Positions 12,701-22,798 of a DNA stretch of 64,000 nucleotides are shown in pieces (the stretch's first letter is position 1; each line of letters begins with the position of its first letter). This stretch comes from Ascidia mentula. Lineage: Eukaryota > Chordata > Ascidiacea > Phlebobranchia > Ascidiidae. The notes below the pieces were generated by a model, which made no database searches, was not told where the DNA came from, and was given only the letters and a program-made list of their open reading frames with translations. Both the position numbers and the translations under genes were made by a program. The DNA is taken from positions 11,227,001 to 11,291,000 of the forward strand of contig OX387204.1 in NCBI GenBank assembly GCA_947561715.1. The letters are read 5' to 3'.

Positions 12701-15010
12701 TTGTAAAATCAATTTCGGATATGTTTCTTCACAAAAACTGCCGACAATTACATAAAATAGTTGTTGTTTTGTCCATCTATCTTTTGCCTATAAATGCAAT
12801 TTATTTGGTTGGCCTTATAGGTGTTGAAATTTAGTACTGCAAAAAAATGTGTTTTTATAACTATTGTTTTAGTGGTTGTGATTGCAACAGTCCAAGAAAA
12901 GTTGGTCCTTCCAAAATTGCCACACCTATTATTGATGGGCAAACTCCTTTGCACATGGCTGCCTCACATGGACTTGTCAAGGTTGTTAAAGCTTTGCTTA
13001 AACAAAATGCTTCCATAAATATACAGGTAAATGAAAGAAGTTTTATGATATAACCAATTACTGATGCTGCCAGGCATTTATTGTATTGTTCTTGTGGTTC
13101 TATGATTCTTGGAAACTTAAAACAGAAAAGTATTTGTCTTCTAAAATAATGCTACCATAATTTGAAATCAGTTGCATATTGTTTAGGAGTGTTTGATCAG
13201 TAACAATTTCAAAGTAGTACTTCACTTTTGCCTAATTTCTATGGATACCCACTGTGTAAATATGCTTTTTGGTGTTTGCTGTTGAATTTATGAAAATAGT
13301 TTACTTTTCAAAAATACTTACTGGGAATAAAAAGCTGACTGATGGTTTGTAGGATCATGAACTAAATACTCCCCTTCATATTGCTGTGAAGGAAGACAGG
13401 CTTGAAATTGTAAAAGTTTTATTGCAAGATCCATCAATAAACTTGACCTTGTGTGATAAATTAGGAAAATCACCATTTGCCAGTGCCATGCAATATAAGT
13501 ATAACAAATGTGCTGAAGTGATATTATCTCGGGAACCTGGTACAGCTGAACAGGTATTGTTTATCAGCTGATTGTTTAACTGTTAGTGTAAGTGCATATC
13601 CTTTTTTTTTTCAGAAAGACAAGAATGGAAAAAATTTCTTACATTCAGCGATACTATCAAAAGATTTAGACAGTGTTTTATTTTTGATTTCGGTTGGGTC
13701 AGATATTAATTCCATAACTAATGACAGTAACTTGTCTTCCCCACTGCATCTAGCAGTTGAAGTCAGCGACGTACTCATTTTGCGAAACTTAGTATGTTTG
13801 GCTTTTACGCAAAAACTATTATTTTTGAACAAAATAATTTGTTGTTAGCTTTTAGCTGGAAGCAACATAAATGCAATAAACAAACATCAACAAACACCTC
13901 TGCACATTGCGGTAATTAGAAATGAAGCTTCAATTGTATCTGTGTTGTTGGAAAATGGTGCTGAAGTACATGCAGTTGATGGTGCAGGAAACAATGGTAA
14001 CGATAACTATTATGAAATGTGTTTTTTAATATTTTGTTGCTATTTGCTTTAGTAGATCCTTATTTAAACCATAGTCGCATTTTACTATTTGGCCAACCGC
14101 AGTAGTACCTTAAAAATGTTGTACTATTGGGGTTACTGGGGCATTATTAAGTGATTTGTGATAATCTCTGTACTTTTATTTAAAGTCCACACTGTTGTGT
14201 CCGAAACAAAGAAACGGTATGGCCGAAATGTCCTGGAAAAATTCAGTTTACTGTGATATGTTCTACATGTTTATGGAAATGTCGTTATTATATGAGTTTT
14301 TCCATCCTAGTGTTCCACCTTGCTGCTCTTCATGCCTGTTTGGAATGCATGCAAATGCTCTCCCAAATGGTGCCAAGCATCCAGAAAACCTCAACTGCTA
14401 ACAACAACAAAACACAAAACCCTTTTCATTTACTAGCAACTAATGCAAAAAACAATGCAGCATCTATGTTTGAATGCCTTTTTGCTGCTGTACCAGACTA
14501 CCCTTTAGATATGCAGGATGAAAATGGAAACACTGGTTTGTCCAAATTTAAAGTTTTATTTGCTGCAAGATAATTTGGTTTTTAAAATAGGGCTTTTGCT
14601 GGCATATATGAATGGGCATGGTGCCTTGTGTCGATCACTTGTGCGTTCCGGTGCAACCCTTGCTACCTCAAATCACAATGGAGTGAACATTTTTAATTAT
14701 CCAGTTGCCACGAAACAACTGCTTTTCCGAATTTTGGATACATTAAATCAGGTTTTGATAATTTTTGTGTTAGGCTTCATTTTCTGATTAAGGGTTTTTA
14801 ATGCAGGAACCCCCATGGGTTGAAGGTACCAACTGCTTGGAATGCGATGTTAAGTTTGGTGTGGCAACTAGAAGGCATCATTGTAGACATTGTGGCAGAC
14901 TCCTTTGTTCCAAATGTTCAGCAAAAGTCATGCCAATAATTAAGTTTGATATTGCCAAACCAACCAGAGTATGTAATTTATGCTACGATGTATTAACTCT
15001 TGGTGGCTAA
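6796..15010 (+). CDS. ANKFY1: Rabankyrin-5: BTB, ankyrin repeats and FYVE finger (5' end missing)
   Basis: Rab5 effector on early endosomes and macropinosomes, binding PI3P through its C-terminal FYVE finger. Exons: 6796-7015, 7888-8020, 8081-8205, 9138-9261, 9645-9794, 9913-10078, 10160-10290, 10356-10495, 10797-10990, 11059-11156, 11235-11304, 11366-11497, 11556-11709, 11768-11866, 11924-12066, 12389-12533, 12873-13026, 13353-13553, 13615-13791, 13849-13996, 14311-14535, 14591-14751, 14807-15010. Phases are consistent throughout. About 1164 residues are visible, against 1169 in human. Order: short coiled coil (HLALLRAQYVKLQEQF), BTB domain (HKFVLAARS... AILKWLYTDEIEL), about 20 ankyrin repeats, then FYVE with RRHHCRHCGRLLCSKC and a closing RVCNLC, ending LTLGG as in human. 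Exon 1 starts inside a codon, so only a few N-terminal residues upstream are unassigned. The acceptor of the 12389 exon is weak. Confidence 0.95.
9296..9600. repeat. Possible hAT-type MITE in ANKFY1 intron 4
   Basis: TAGTGATGCACCGAAAC near 9296 followed by TTCGGCCGAAACCGAAAC, and GTTTCGGCCGAATTTT-type sequence near 9570-9592, resemble the GATGCACCGA...CGGCCGA ends of hAT-family non-autonomous elements. A clean right terminus and target-site duplication were not found. Confidence 0.35.
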
Positions 15011-16392
15011 CATCTTCACAAGTATAATCAGAATTATTTTTTTATAGACTGTGATTGCAATCACTGTAATAATAACATCTTTTATGTACTGTGTCCATAC
15101 AAACCAACACAAAGTATTACCAGTCGATTTTAAAGCTAGTATTACTAGTTGCTTTTCAATGATTTGTCATAATTTTTCATTTGCAATTGTTACATCTATG
15201 GTTTTGTGCAATATCCAACAATGGGTCTAAACTGCATGCAATTTTAAAATACATTTGTGATACTGTTATTTGCCAACTTTTTTTATTGGTCAGTTACAGA
15301 GTCTACCTTCACGCCACATATGTATGTCTATTAAAGTAAGTTTTATTGGTCACAAGATCTTCCAGGAGGCTCTACAAATCCTTGCTATGCACTGCCCCAT
15401 CCAGATGCAATATTTTTTTAACTTTGAAGAATATTAGGTCCCTATATAAGACCCCAGTGCAACAATGGTTATTGGCAAACAAGCAAAGCAGCCATCAGGT
15501 GCATTATTGCAACCTTAGAAACAGGATCCATCACCGTTTTTTTTAAACTGGAATTGGAAGTTTAGGACCTTGTGATACACATGTTTTTTCAGCGAAACAT
15601 TATCCCAGGGAAACAAAATGTGTTGAAAATGATTTCGCAGAAAAAAAAGCAAACTAGTTCTGTTACACCCATTTCAAATTAATATAGATTTCCAGCTGAT
15701 ATTCTAAAAAAAGGAATTATTAAAATGCACACTCATTTGTGATCTGCAGGCAGTGCACAATGTATTGATAGGTCCATCTTTTCTCTGTACAATGGAATAA
15801 TTACTTTAGTTGAACCTTTAATTTTATGTCTATTTTCAAACAGACTCAACAAAACCTGTCTAAAGCAGTTATTTACCAACATCTTCTTTAAATAGAGCTA
15901 GAAGTCATGCTAGTCTAATTAAACAAAAAGATTATATGCACATACATAAAATTGCATTGTATTTGGACTCTTAGTGAGAATGGCACAACTGTTACAAGCA
16001 GTAATGATGAAGTGTTCTGGAAATTTTACACCATTAAATTTGTCAAAAGCTTTTATACTTAAATGCTGACAAATAACCCAAAATGAGATTAAATCACACG
16101 GTTGTTGAATCACAAATTGCAAGTCAGTAAACAATTAAAACACATGTTAGTCATGCCTCATTTCAATTCCCCAATTACCTCCTATTTCAAAATTGCATGC
16201 TCAATTTACTTTTACTGTTAAACACAGAATAAAACCTGTTAAGTGCTAATGCAAAGAAATATACTATATTTTTAGCATTCTTTGACTGCAGTAAATGTAG
16301 CAAAAGATTAGCCTATGCAAAACATTAAAGCAACTATGAACATTTTTAATGTAAAATTTCCAGCAATAAAATAGGAACACTGTCGTTCATCT
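15011..16392. other. ANKFY1-GCLC convergent 3' intergenic region
   Basis: The two genes end tail to tail here. An ATTAAA at 15330 and several AT-rich stretches could serve polyadenylation. No coding exon or clear mobile element is visible. Confidence 0.5.
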
Positions 16393-19300
16393 TCAATTGA
16401 CATATTCACTTTTGTGTTGAGGAATACCAAATAGTTGATGGCATTTGACAACCCCCTTCTCAATTTGGTCACACCTCACTAGCAAGTCATATGCTATTGA
16501 GTCGTTAACTCTGGAGTCTTGTTGATAGTCAGGGTGAGATAATACAAAGTGTCTCATCCACTGTGCCGCAGTCATGTACTCACCTTATGAAAGAATATAT
16601 TTTAATACAACAAACATAAATCCTATGGAAGTATTCAAACTAACCTGCAGCACGCTTGCTGATTAAATTCAGGTATTCAGTGATACTACAACGAGCATTA
16701 ACTTCAATCTCAACACTGTCCAAATAGCGACGAATAAGTGGAATAAATCCAGGAAACACATTTGCCTGATCCAAACATAAACCAATGGTAGTTTCTACTT
16801 TTAAAATGGGCTATGTAAAATGACACTAGCTGTAATACAACCAACTTTTGCAATTTATGGATTGTGTAAAAACAAACTATTTACACATGAATAAATAAAC
16901 AAAATTTAACACTCAGCGCTTTACCTTGCCATTGATGATGGTGTCAATTGACATTTTTTCGCATATAGCCGGTTTAGTTTCCACATTTTCAGCAGGTTGA
17001 GATAAAAAATCTGAATTGTTTTGAAGTAATTTAAAGTTTATTTCATAATAATTATTGTCCAAAGCCTTAACAGCATTCCCAAACTTTTTTGCTCTTTCCA
17101 CCCCCTTTCCATAAATCAAAATGTTTATCTCAGGGTCATAACCACCACTTTACGTAGTTTTAAAAAATGTGTATTTTTTTTAAATACGGTCACAATATTA
17201 TATGTAGTTTTTTTTTATATATGTGGTATGAAACAATATGCTACTCCCTAAAGGTTTACCTTCACCATTTTCAGAACATTCAATATTGTTAGAGCATAAC
17301 TGTGTGCAACAGGATGGTGTTCCACTGGTTATTACATTTTTTCGAAAGAAGAAGTTTTGCTTTTTAACAGCATTGTTTTCCTGTGCCCAAGCCATGTTTT
17401 GGTCAACCTACAAATGAACAGTGGTTGACCATAAAAGCTATCTGATGTAACAATTGCAGTACCTACATGTGATATAGGCATTAGAAAATCTAACTTGTAT
17501 GTAAGAATCACTCTTGTCAGCAAGACAATGAAAACGACAAATGCAGCATTTTCGAAATCTGTAAGCTGTGCTTCCATGACCCGAAATTCCACCCTCCAAC
17601 CTATTGATGATCCTGGTGGGGGAGGTTTGAATCGCATAGATTGCCAGTTTGTTGACTGTATGTTCTTGAAAGATTTTAAAGTTAGATTTTACTAGTTTCT
17701 CCAAAATTAAACACAAACCAACTTCAAAGTGATCTGTCTCAATTTCATCATTAAGCTCAATCTTCCTTGAAAACAATGACAAAGGATCTCTGATCCACAG
17801 ATGAGCAATGTGGTTTGATAAAAGCTCATCAAGTCCTAGTTTTCCCAAAAATATAATAGCACAATTGTGCCAAGATGATATATAGAACAGTACAACTTAC
17901 CTGCTTCTATAAGCATTTTCTTTGCACCTTCATCAATCTCCAACTGTACATCATTAAATACTTCTGAATTTTTGGATAGGTAGCTGTCAATTGAATCATA
18001 CCTTGATTTTCGAATTCTTAGTCTAAATTCAAAATGCAGACAAGTCATTGAGAGCAGTAGGCAGGTGTGCACACTGTTTTCACCTATAAGGTCTCATAGA
18101 CGGACTAGCTTTTAAAGTAGCAGGCACACAGATTTCCACTTTGTGGCACCACTATTGGTAACACAGCAACATTTCATGCAATCTTTACTTTTCCGAATTT
18201 ATATTAGCACTGATGATGCTGTTTAGCGAAACATGTTTTCTTTGAAATAGAATTGCGTTTTAACACCAGGTCATGTTATAATTTGAAATGTGGAGTTTCT
18301 ACCTGTGTCATGCACAACAAATGGCATTGGAAAAAGTTGGGTTCAGGAAGAAAATATTAAATGTTGTTACCTTCATGTTTATGTCAACATTTTAGTTGAT
18401 TTTTTGGGGAAATTCCCCGATTTTTCGCTGTAATCTAAGGTTAATTGTGGTCAAGCATTGCAAAATACGAACGCTCGTGTTGGCGCAAATCGTCACATAA
18501 ACGGTGGCTTCCTGGCTTGCGCAATTGCGCAACGCTATGGAACACTCCATGCGAGATCTTGAGTCGTAGTTTTGTTACTATTACTTTAAGGCTTGAATGT
18601 ATTTGTAACCAAAAGGGATCAAATGTGGACTTTCGTTATCAAAAAATCATGAAAATAAAAACTATTTTGTATGCGGTGGCCTTATATTTCTCCTTGCATA
18701 TTAGCGAGCGCTAACAGTTTTTTCAACATGCATAATATTGGCAACGTGTGAAACAGCTAAACTAATTGGCTTGACACAAAGGAAAACCGTTTGTCATTGC
18801 AACAACATGACCACTAAAAAAAGACATTTCGTCCTTAGACTGACGAAAAATGACACTTGTTTCGTAACAATGCAACATGTTTTTAAAGGATGACCAGTGA
18901 TCCGTAACAACGCTCTCTGTTTGGAAACAATTGCTAGTGCAAGCACGATGCGTTGTTTACGTTGAAGAAAGTTTCTCGTTTTCACGGGATTTTGACAAAA
19001 ACTGTACAGTGCTTTTATTTAGAACAGACAAAAATATTTCACAATCCGCCCCCCCCCCTCCCCCCCTTGATACACCTATAGTATCACAATGAACTGTTGT
19101 AATAAAATACCCAAATATTACTGTTAAACAGAAGGGGTGGTGGTGAATTTTAACCTGTTAAGAATGCTTGAGAGTGAAAAAGTTTGGGAAACCCTGTAAT
19201 AGACCTATTTCCTCTTATCAGCATTCCTTAGTAAAGAAATAGGAAGGAAAAAACATTTGTAAATAACCATTTAATTCTTTTTTATGCAAAATACACTAGA

Positions 19301-21401
19301 TTTGATTTTCGTACTAAAAACATTCTGTAATTTTTTTTTAGATATTAATATATTAGATATTAGGTGTGTTATGTTGTAAAACACCAATTAATTTAGGAAA
19401 TTGTTTCAAAAAGTACAAGGAACTTCAAAAATCTTTTAGTTTTGTAGGTTTTGGTAAAAATGGGCAATTTAAAAAAGCCATTTTCATTCTTGCCGTAGTG
19501 ATAAGTCACACTTCTGTTACTGGTTAAATAAATAGAAAAACACTTGCTTGTTTTTGTGCAATGGCTTGAGGCCCCGTTCCTCTTCAGTTCTATCATCTAC
19601 ACTACCAGCAATCACCTGCCATCTAGTGTCAATATCAGAAAGGTAGCCACGATATATTGGAGAAGCTGCACTTAAAGCAAGCTACAATACATACAATTTT
19701 TGCTGAATTAGTTCTTTTTAAAGAATCACCATTGAATGCATTATTACCATAATGGGACAAACAGGAGCCAGTTGATCATACAACAATTTAGCTTCTTCAA
19801 TATTGCATGCTTGGAAAGTCATTTGCAGACAACAGTTTCCCATTCCAAAACCCATACAATCCATATATATGTGGTCTGGTTTCGCAGCAGCATTAGCTTC
19901 TGGGTCATCAAAGGTTTCAAGAAAAGGAGATGGTGTTTTGCTATCTCTGAAAACTAAAAATAACCAGTTGCAAATGTGGAAGCTTACTTTTAAGTAAATC
20001 TACTTACTTGGGACATTAATGGCAACCTTTTCACCCTTTCTCTTTCGAATGTTCTGGGTCAAAAATCTAAGTAGAAACAGCAGGCTGGTTAGATATACGA
20101 ACATATCTAGGGGTGTCCCAATATCTTCTTTTTTGAGAAATACATTGACTGTTTTGGTGGCTAAATAAACACAAATTATGCATTGGAGTGTTTTGATAAT
20201 GTAACCCAATTAGGCAAGTCAAGGATTAGCCCAGAATTGGGCATTATTTTGTCAAGCACAAAATAACTGCAGGTACATATACACACAGACATTACTAAAA
20301 ATAATTTCATACCAACGAAACTGGGAAAGTAAATACTTTATTAAACACATTCCTGTAAACTTACGGAAATCTTGGGTGGCTTCCAATTGCCTGGTCTGGA
20401 AAAAATAGGGATCTTGAAACAGGATTGGAGTTGGGACCGGCTATGTTGTATTTTGGGTTTGTAAAATCAAAGCATCCTAATCTACAATATCCAAGTTTTT
20501 AAGAATTGTTGACAGAATAAGTTATCTACCAAACTCAGAAACCTTGGAAATACAGTCAAGCTCATTATTTGTTCATTAGGTTTCAGATGTTCTTGCACCT
20601 CTTTTCGTCTAAAAAAAAAAATTAACTTTGTTGAAACCAGAAGTAATGTAATATTTGCATGAGATCACCTCATTCTCATGTTTGCCTCCACAACATTAAA
20701 CTGTGCCATGTAACCAAGGTAAGGAACCCCAGGCGTTCCTTCAACCATGTAGCTAGCATACTCTTGTCTCCATAGAGAAGTAAGACTGTACAATTTTAAA
20801 ATAGAGTAAGTACTGATTTTATTAATGCACAAAAACTACTTTTTGATGCTATTCCGTTCTTTTTCTTGCAACTTATTGCATATTTCTTCTCCCCTGAGAG
20901 AAAGTTGAACTTGTCTGTTGGCATGATCAAATTGAACAATCATATATTCCACCTGAAATCAAATACTTATACAGTAATACAAAGTAAATTTATGGTAAAC
21001 TAAGTTTCACAAAATGCGTGAACAATAAATCAGATTTCATCAGAAAATCGATTTTTTTCACTTATGGCCTTCGATTTACAACAAATGTTAAAATATTACA
21101 TTTTTAATTTGTTTGTTGAAAAATTACCTTTCAACAACACCTCAAAAATGTTATGCATGTATGGCCAAGGCCATGACAAAAAACTTTTATGAAATTACTT
21201 TAAACTAGCACTGAAAGAGTTTAGTAAATTGTACCAAGAATATCCCACCTCATCGCCCCATTTTAAACTGTCCTCTGGTCGTTTCATTAGTCTTTCATAG
21301 TTGTTCAGAAACTGAACAATTCCATGATGCTTAACATACTCCACGTGCGGTTCAATATCTTTCCAATCAAGAGGTTCGCCGTCGAAGTCTAGCAAACCCA
21401 T
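16393..21401 (-). CDS. GCLC: Glutamate-cysteine ligase catalytic subunit
   Basis: Cytosolic enzyme joining glutamate and cysteine with ATP, the first and rate-limiting step of glutathione synthesis; animal enzymes work with a GCLM modifier subunit. Fifteen exons in - order: 21401-21249, 20952-20840, 20785-20669, 20608-20543, 20481-20365, 20066-20008, 19953-19748, 19681-19548, 18022-17901, 17835-17723, 17664-17467, 17407-17260, 17010-16925, 16765-16645, 16583-16393. They total 1944 bases and encode 647 residues (human 637), closing in frame. The start [11 protein letters not shown] and LKWGDE match the family N-terminus. Diagnostic blocks include [56 protein letters not shown] and [10 protein letters not shown]. 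Intron 8 (18023-19547) has a GC donor and carries repeats. The linker before MSIDTI is diverged and slightly long. Confidence 0.97.
18205..18235 (+). repeat. CTGATGA...GAAA hairpin, hammerhead-like, in GCLC intron 8
   Basis: CTGATGATGC starts at 18210, followed by TGTTTA and GCGAAAC: a two-base-pair GC stem between the two conserved boxes. It matches four other hairpins in the window, including the one at the 3' end of the Penelope-like element. It is probably the terminal remnant of such an element. Confidence 0.45.
18830..18960 (-). repeat. Dispersed repeat shared with 675-765
   Basis: Read on the - strand it contains ATTGTTTCCAAACA, a GTTGTTACGGA-type word, GCATTGTTACGAAAC and CATTTTTCGT, in the same order as 675-765 on +. 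The copy lies in GCLC intron 8. A short poly-C tract (about 19048-19067) and AAACCCTG-type sequence nearby suggest further transposon debris. Confidence 0.5.
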
Positions 21402-21553
21402 TAGACCTATTGCTTATAGGATTATCAAGTGCACCCTTAAACTTGAGCTTAACAAAAGCAGCAAGAGTAGCTTCAAAGAGTTTGTTCCAAAACACGGCGG
21501 GATCCGTGGGTTTTACAAAACTGCTTCGTCATTGTTACTGTGCAATTTCAAGC

Positions 21554-21802
21554 ATGTCAAAGTTTAAAAAAAAATATTATGTAACCTCGTCGATTAAAAT
21601 AGTTTCAGGTGATTTGGTTCATGTTATGAAAGGTGTAAAAGATAACTACGACAGCAAATTTTATAATTTTTATGACGTTGTACTGACAGAGGACTCATGT
21701 TATGAAATCGGCCAAATGGTTTTGCAAATTTTTAAACACAGTTCAGCATTAATTGGCAAATCACAGGCAATTGACACGCACCGTGTTCAAAGAACCGATT
21801 GA
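21554..21802 (+). other. Short ORF head-to-head with GCLC, unknown
   Basis: An 82-codon frame starts at ATG 21554, about 150 bases from the GCLC start on the opposite strand. After a TGA at 21800-21802 the same frame stays open for 46 more codons (21803-21940) before TAA. No splice sites, domain or family are recognised. It could be a broken gene, a gene with readthrough, a long 5' exon of an unseen transcript, or chance. I assign no function. Confidence 0.3.
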
Positions 21803-21940
21803 GTTTATGGCCTTCTAAAGAGTGACATGGCAAAGGCCTTGCTGGCAATACCATTCTTCCAACCATCGAGTAATCGCATTTTGTTCAATGTGGCGAAGAC
21901 TGTTTTGGAATTCTGTCCGATTTTTGATGTTGTCCAATTT

Positions 21941-22798
21941 TAAATTACTTTTCGCTTTTTATGTAGAACAGTAGATTTATTGTGTATTAGGAAAATACGG
22001 ATAAAACATATGTAACGGTTTCCTATCGTTCAGAAAAACAATTTGAATTTTTAGTTTGTCGAAGACGTATGTCAACACTAACAAATGTCGACTACATGTG
22101 ATAGACAGTTAGGAGACTACATGAAGTTGCAACAATCGATTACTGGATATATTTTATGGCTAACCTTTTAAAACTATGCAAACTCAATGAACTTCTGAGA
22201 CTTGAAATTTCTGGTGAAAGTACAATAAGACCCAACGACTGTTTCATACATGTTTACTGCATAAAGTTTAAGAGACTGATCAACATACGGACAGCATAGT
22301 GAGAGGAATGTGCAGTGAGGTGATAAATCTAAAGTACAGTGACAAAACTAATACATAATGATATCACAAAACACCATGACGACAGGCCATAAATCAGCAA
22401 CTGCAATTTCTTTGACAAAGTCAGCATAGATCAGACAATAAAATTTTGCCTGCATTTACAAAAAAAGTAAACATTCATTAAAAAAAGAATTTCAAACACA
22501 CAAAATATACATAAAAAATAATTGAAACATTTTAGCTGTGCATACTATGTCAGGATTTAAACCAATATAAAAAATGTCATGAAACTTTTTTAACACCAGT
22601 GCAATATACATAATTTAAATAGAACAAAACACACACATGTGCAAATAGGACTCGCTGCAACTTTTCAAACACATGATTATTATAGCAGTTTCTGTTGGCC
22701 CAACAAAGTCAATAGAAATGGTGTATTTGATGCGCATTTTACAACACTATTACATATAATAATTACATATTTACAAACGAGTCCTTCATTTTAATGAT
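21941..22798. other. Intergenic region between GCLC and the channel gene
   Basis: AT-rich sequence without coding exons. It includes the 3' flank of the channel gene, which is read on -, and the upstream side of GCLC. No recognisable repeat or RNA gene was seen. Confidence 0.45.

Noticed and set aside
16913..17119. Full-length use of the - frame 17119-16913 as GCLC exon 13
   Set aside because: No acceptor upstream of 17010 gives the right phase; the acceptor TTCAG at 17011 does.
17438..17848. 136-residue - strand ORF and a 66-residue + ORF at 17495-17695
   Set aside because: They are out-of-frame shadows across GCLC exons 10 and 11.
19048..19067. Poly-C tract as a regulatory G-quadruplex
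   Set aside because: Single low-complexity run beside transposon debris; no supporting pattern.
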